DNA of 64,000 bases from NCBI RefSeq assembly GCF_040436345.1, contig NC_133230.1, positions 15,758,197 to 15,822,196 of the forward strand, in the 5' to 3' direction. The stretch is from Pagrus major. Its lineage: Eukaryota; Chordata; Actinopteri; Spariformes; Sparidae. Made by a program: the position numbers and the translations under genes. The notes below the pieces were generated by a model. The model did not search any database and was not told the DNA's origin. It was given only the letters and a program-made list of their open reading frames with translations. Below, one piece after another: positions 61,178 through 64,000 of the stretch (positions are counted from its first letter, which is position 1; the number at the start of each line of letters is the position of its first letter).

Positions 61178-63242
61178 ATACATTTATTGTTGAATCACTG
61201 AAGGGTAGTATTTTTTTGTCAAACTCTAGAATATTATTTTAACTTGCCTCACCCTAACCTGAAAAAAGTCACCAGGATAAATGTAAACTGTTGTTGTCAG
61301 GACAGACATTACATCCAGTGATCTGTTGATCTTTAAGTATCCAGATCCGAGTCTAACAACAGCCATCAGTGCTAAAACAAATATTTAATCAAAAATCAAA
61401 TCAAATCATTATCTTGACAGATATTTATTTGTCGCCCCCACATGTATTAGCTGATAACAGATAACATCTTTAGCAGGTGCAAAACAGGTTCTGTTGCTAA
61501 TTCTTCAGGTGCATTAAGTGAAGTCTGTGTTCATTAACAGAATGGTGAGATTTTCTGTTAATAAGAACTCCCATTTGACATGTTGAGAGAAATGTTTGAC
61601 ATATGCCATCTTCACACTCCTGTTGCCTCTCCATCCATCATCAGGAACTTTGTGCTGAAGCACAGAGTGTTTCTCCTGAGGAACTGGGAGAAGATGAGGG
61701 AGAAACAGGAGCTGCTGAAGAGAGAGGGCGAGAGAGAGAGGGACGCCAGCAGCCTGTCCATATACACACGCTGGGGAGGAGTCATCCGTGACGACGGCAA
61801 CATTAAGTCAGGTGACTGTGCAAGCTGAGAGGCGTGAAGAGAAAGTGATATAAATTTGAAAACACTTGAGAAAAAGCCTGTTTAAGTGGGTACAGTTGAT
61901 AAACATGTTGGTTAAGGCAACACTTGAATGTTTCGTTGCTTGTAGATGTATTTTGTGAATTTCTTTTTATGCCTGTAAACAACTCGCTGAACATGTAACT
62001 GAAATGTGAGTTGCCTAAACTTAGGTAAATTGTGTAAAAACGAGATGCTTGTGCCCTGCAGATGTGTTCCTGACGCAGTTCTCGGCCCTGCAGACGTCAC
62101 GGTCGGTTCGCACACGGAGACTCGCTGCGGCTGAGGAAAACACAGAAGTCACACGCACTGCTCGCCTTGCACACATCTTCAAGGAGATTTGTGACATGAT
62201 CACCAGCTACAAGGGTTAGTGTCTTATGTTGAGAAATATACAGTTTGAGCTGCAATGATAATTGATTAGTTGTCAACTATTAAATTAATCGCCAACTATT
62301 TTGATAATCATTAATTCTTTCGAAAAATTAAGAAAAAAGTCAAAATGATCTGATTCCAGCTTCTTTAATGTGAATCTTTTTGGTTTCTTTGTTCCTCAGT
62401 GGCAGTAAACTGAATATCTTTGGGTTTGAGGATGTCATCTCCGGCTTGATTGACATTTTTCACCATTTTATAGACCAAACAGCTAATTGATTAATGGAGA
62501 AAATAATCAACAGATTGATCGACAGTGAAAAATAATCGTTCGTTGCTGCCCTACAGCATGTGTAGCCACCTGTAGTGATACTCATTTGTATGACCTCTAG
62601 CCTGATCTGCGGTCTGACCAGGATTTAAAACACATCTGTCAGTACCTTGATATTTAATATTTACTGAATGATAAGGCTCTGTGATTGAGAATTGATGACA
62701 GGCATGTCATTCTTTTGTTTTACTTCAGATTCAGCTGGCCAGACACTCGCTGCTCCGCTGGTGAACCTCCCATCCAGGAAGAGGTGAGAGTCTGTAAAAG
62801 TGCAAACCCGCATCTCTTCTGCTTCATTCATAATATTTGACTGTTTTCCAGACAGCAGTGTTATCAGTCTGTCAGTGTACAGCACCCACATAGTGTAACA
62901 GTTTTATCTTGTGCCGTACATTTCAGCTGTGACAGCCTGTGCTTTGATTCTCGTCCAGTATTGATAGTAATCACTCTGTCAAAACAATAACAGCTCATTA
63001 TTTTTCTTACATGAGTCACTGTCATGGTCGGGCGCATGGTTTCTGCTGGGAGGCATTTGGTTTTAAATATTTTGCAGAGACTAATCCTGCTGTGTTTGTG
63101 TGCCAACAGGAACAGCCAGTACTATGAGAAAGTGACTGACCCTCTGGACCTGAGCACCATCGAGAAACAAATCCTCACCGGCCACTACAAGACCGTTGAA
63201 GCGTTTGATACAGATATGCTCAAGGTGTTCCGCAATGCTGAG
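44900..63242 (+). CDS. ash1l: ASH1-like histone H3K36 methyltransferase, partial (3' end beyond window)
   Basis: Nuclear Trithorax-group H3K36 methyltransferase. Coding exons: 44900-45508, 46270-50686, 53611-54277, 54398-54571, 54674-54768, 55250-55323, 55475-55520, 55779-55887, 56105-56311, 56509-56655, 60245-60353, 60477-60626, 61066-61133, 61645-61811, 62062-62214, 62729-62783, 63110-63242; together 7380 nt, 2460 codons, in frame. The 4.4-kb second coding exon encodes a disordered basic region with at least six AT-hook-like cores (GRKPRW about 627, GRPPNP 673, RGRPK 704 and 763, RGRKPK 882, RGRPPK 1305; GPGRPRK about 1775). The AWS domain has its first Cys near 2044, the SET domain spans about 2092-2212 with NHSCEPN (2170-2176) and YDYNF, and the post-SET has CKCGSESC. 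The bromodomain starts near 2370 and is cut by the window. Conserved blocks [11 protein letters not shown] and [16 protein letters not shown] identify ASH1L. The exon at 44706-45508 also holds 194 nt of 5'UTR. Confidence 0.96.
45509..46269. other. ash1l intron between the first and second coding exons
   Basis: A 761-bp intron with GT donor at 45509 and CAG acceptor at 46269. No repeat or additional exon recognised. Confidence 0.7.
50891..51222. repeat. GCTGCACAATTAATCG terminal-inverted-repeat element
   Basis: Begins AGGCCTGCACAATTAATCGA and ends ATTATTGTGCAGCCCT, inverted ends about 330 bp apart. The interior has GAAATATTATCGAAATCCCA and is non-coding. It lies in the ash1l intron after the giant exon. 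Confidence 0.7.
51223..53610. other. ash1l intron after the giant exon, remainder
   Basis: No exon or repeat recognised with confidence. Purine-rich stretch at 52780-52870 and two short poly(A) runs (53213-53227, 53392-53402). Confidence 0.45.
54769..55249. other. ash1l intron between coding exons 5 and 6
   Basis: No feature other than splice sites: donor GTGAGT at 54769 and acceptor CAG at 55249. Confidence 0.6.
56656..60244. other. 3.6-kb ash1l intron splitting the SET domain
   Basis: Donor GTGGGT after the NHSCEPN exon; acceptor CCCAG before VNGVYRIG. The stretch about 56980-57720, with GCCCCAGTGCATCACGTGAC and GGGGCGTGTCAGTGTCTG, looks repeat-derived, but I cannot name a family. No additional conserved exon seen. 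Confidence 0.5.
60627..61065. other. ash1l intron between coding exons 12 and 13
   Basis: No recognisable feature. Donor GTGAGT at 60627; acceptor TTCAG at 61065. Confidence 0.6.
61137..61173 (+). repeat. (CA)n microsatellite abutting an ash1l 5' splice site
   Basis: About 17 CA units beginning at intron position +4, directly after the donor at 61134 (GTAAACACAC). Confidence 0.95.
61174..61644. other. Rest of the ash1l intron after coding exon 13
   Basis: No repeat or exon recognised; acceptor TCAG at 61644. Confidence 0.5.
62246..62554. repeat. Terminal-inverted-repeat element in an ash1l intron
   Basis: Starts GAGCTGCAATGATAATTGAT and ends AATAATCGTTCGTTGCTGCC. The centre GTAAACTGAATATCTTTGGG with GAGGATGTCATC is the inverted match of the centre at 22780-22855. 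Non-coding. Confidence 0.7.
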
Positions 63243-63272
63243 GTAGGCAGGTGTCCCATCAGTTGTTTACAT

Positions 63273-63594
63273 TAAAGGTGCGGCATGTAGTTTGGGTCAT
63301 ACATTTTTATCAGAAGAGAAAGATCTTCATTGACTGTTTTTGTGCCTAAGCAAACTAAATAAACAAACTCTCTTTGTTTTCATGACTGAATAAACAAACG
63401 GACATTGAAGGACAACAGAATTTTGTTCTGTTTTACTTTATATTTTATAAATAAAGTGAAACAAACATTCTGGGGACCTTATTTTTCTCTGAGAACAGCT
63501 TGTTTATTCAGTTGCATTATAACCTCATTATTGTTGTAAATATTAAAGTTCTGAATTTTGAATTTCTTCTCCAAAACTACATAGTGCCCCTTCA
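63273..63594. repeat. Terminal-inverted-repeat element after the last ash1l exon in the window
   Basis: Starts TTAAAGGTGCGGCATGTAGT and ends ACTACATAGTGCCCCTTCAA, inverted ends. Interior ATAAACAAACTCTCTTTGTT is shared with 5250-5294, and the ends with 32870-33120. Confidence 0.75.
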
Positions 63595-64000
63595 ATGATT
63601 TCTGGCTATTTACCATTAGAACTGCAGAAACAAGATTTGTGTCTGTTTACAGTCATAATTTCATTTTTGTGTCTTTTAAGCAGCACATGTTGCTGGAAGA
63701 TGAACTAAGTATTTTAAAGGATGAACCTAAGTTAGTCTCCAAATGAAAGCCCTTTGAGACCATAAAGTTTCAGGAACAAAAGATCACCTGGATCTGGATC
63801 TAAACTGGTGAAGCTTTTTCACTAGAACTTGTAGCTGTACCGAGTCAAACTGTTACAAACCCCTGTCTCCCCCTCATACAAGTTTGTTTTGTGATTGCGA
63901 GACTCAAGTCTGTGCAGCAGACCAGAGAGAAAGACATTTTGTAAAAGTCTCAGTGTGTTCAGCTCTCAGTACTATAGTAGCTTCTACCTGAATCTCCGTT
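63595..64000. other. ash1l intron sequence to the window end
   Basis: No exon recognised. The next bromodomain exon, expected to continue with a KYYGRKS-like sequence, lies beyond the window. Confidence 0.5.

Noticed and set aside
1-64000. CRISPR array, tRNA or rRNA gene, prophage, bacterial defence system, provirus
   Set aside because: No evenly spaced direct repeats with unique spacers, no tRNA-like cloverleaf or conserved rRNA segments noticed, and no long retroviral frames. The sequence is vertebrate nuclear DNA.

Overview
The window is vertebrate nuclear DNA, almost certainly from a teleost fish. Coding sequence sits in short exons with GT..AG introns. Many dispersed repeats resemble fish families: a Rex3-like LINE tail, foldback/MITE-type elements ending in an AGTTCACC..AAAAATG motif, and (CA)n, (CT)n and (TTTCC)n simple repeats. 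No bacterial operon, CRISPR array, provirus or tRNA gene was seen. All products are named from remembered protein families; no database search was possible.

Layout. (1) 1-4470: repeat-bearing intergenic DNA. (2) 4471-5803, minus strand: mrps21, two coding exons. (3) 5804-10252: intergenic, with a 770-bp inverted repeat and a 1.3-kb foldback element split by a Rex3-like LINE fragment. (4) 10253-14510, plus: crabp2, four exons. (5) 14511-20932: intergenic, rich in microsatellites, ending in a 530-bp polypyrimidine tract against the scamp3 promoter. (6) 20933-29714, plus: scamp3, nine exons. (7) 29715-32098: intergenic nested repeats. (8) 32099-38207, plus: an rnf115-type E3 ligase, nine exons, with a 1.3-kb pyrimidine-rich block in intron 7. 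(9) 38208-40448: intergenic. (10) about 40450-64000, plus: ash1l, with a GC-rich promoter, one or two probable non-coding exons, then 17 coding exons. The window ends inside the gene, part-way through the bromodomain; the rest of the bromodomain, the PHD finger and the BAH domain lie beyond it.

The genes do not form one pathway: a mitochondrial ribosomal protein, a retinoic-acid carrier, an endosomal membrane protein, a RING ubiquitin ligase and a histone H3K36 methyltransferase. What links them is conserved synteny: all five human counterparts lie on 1q21-q23, so this is a shortened teleost version of that region.

No clearly new biological system was found. The most notable features are several long inverted-repeat (foldback) elements, two of them nested with other repeats, three long strand-biased polypyrimidine tracts placed at or in genes, and a (CA)n run abutting an ash1l 5' splice site. 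Exon boundaries were read by hand from reading-frame continuity and splice signals, and coding lengths sum in frame for all five genes.
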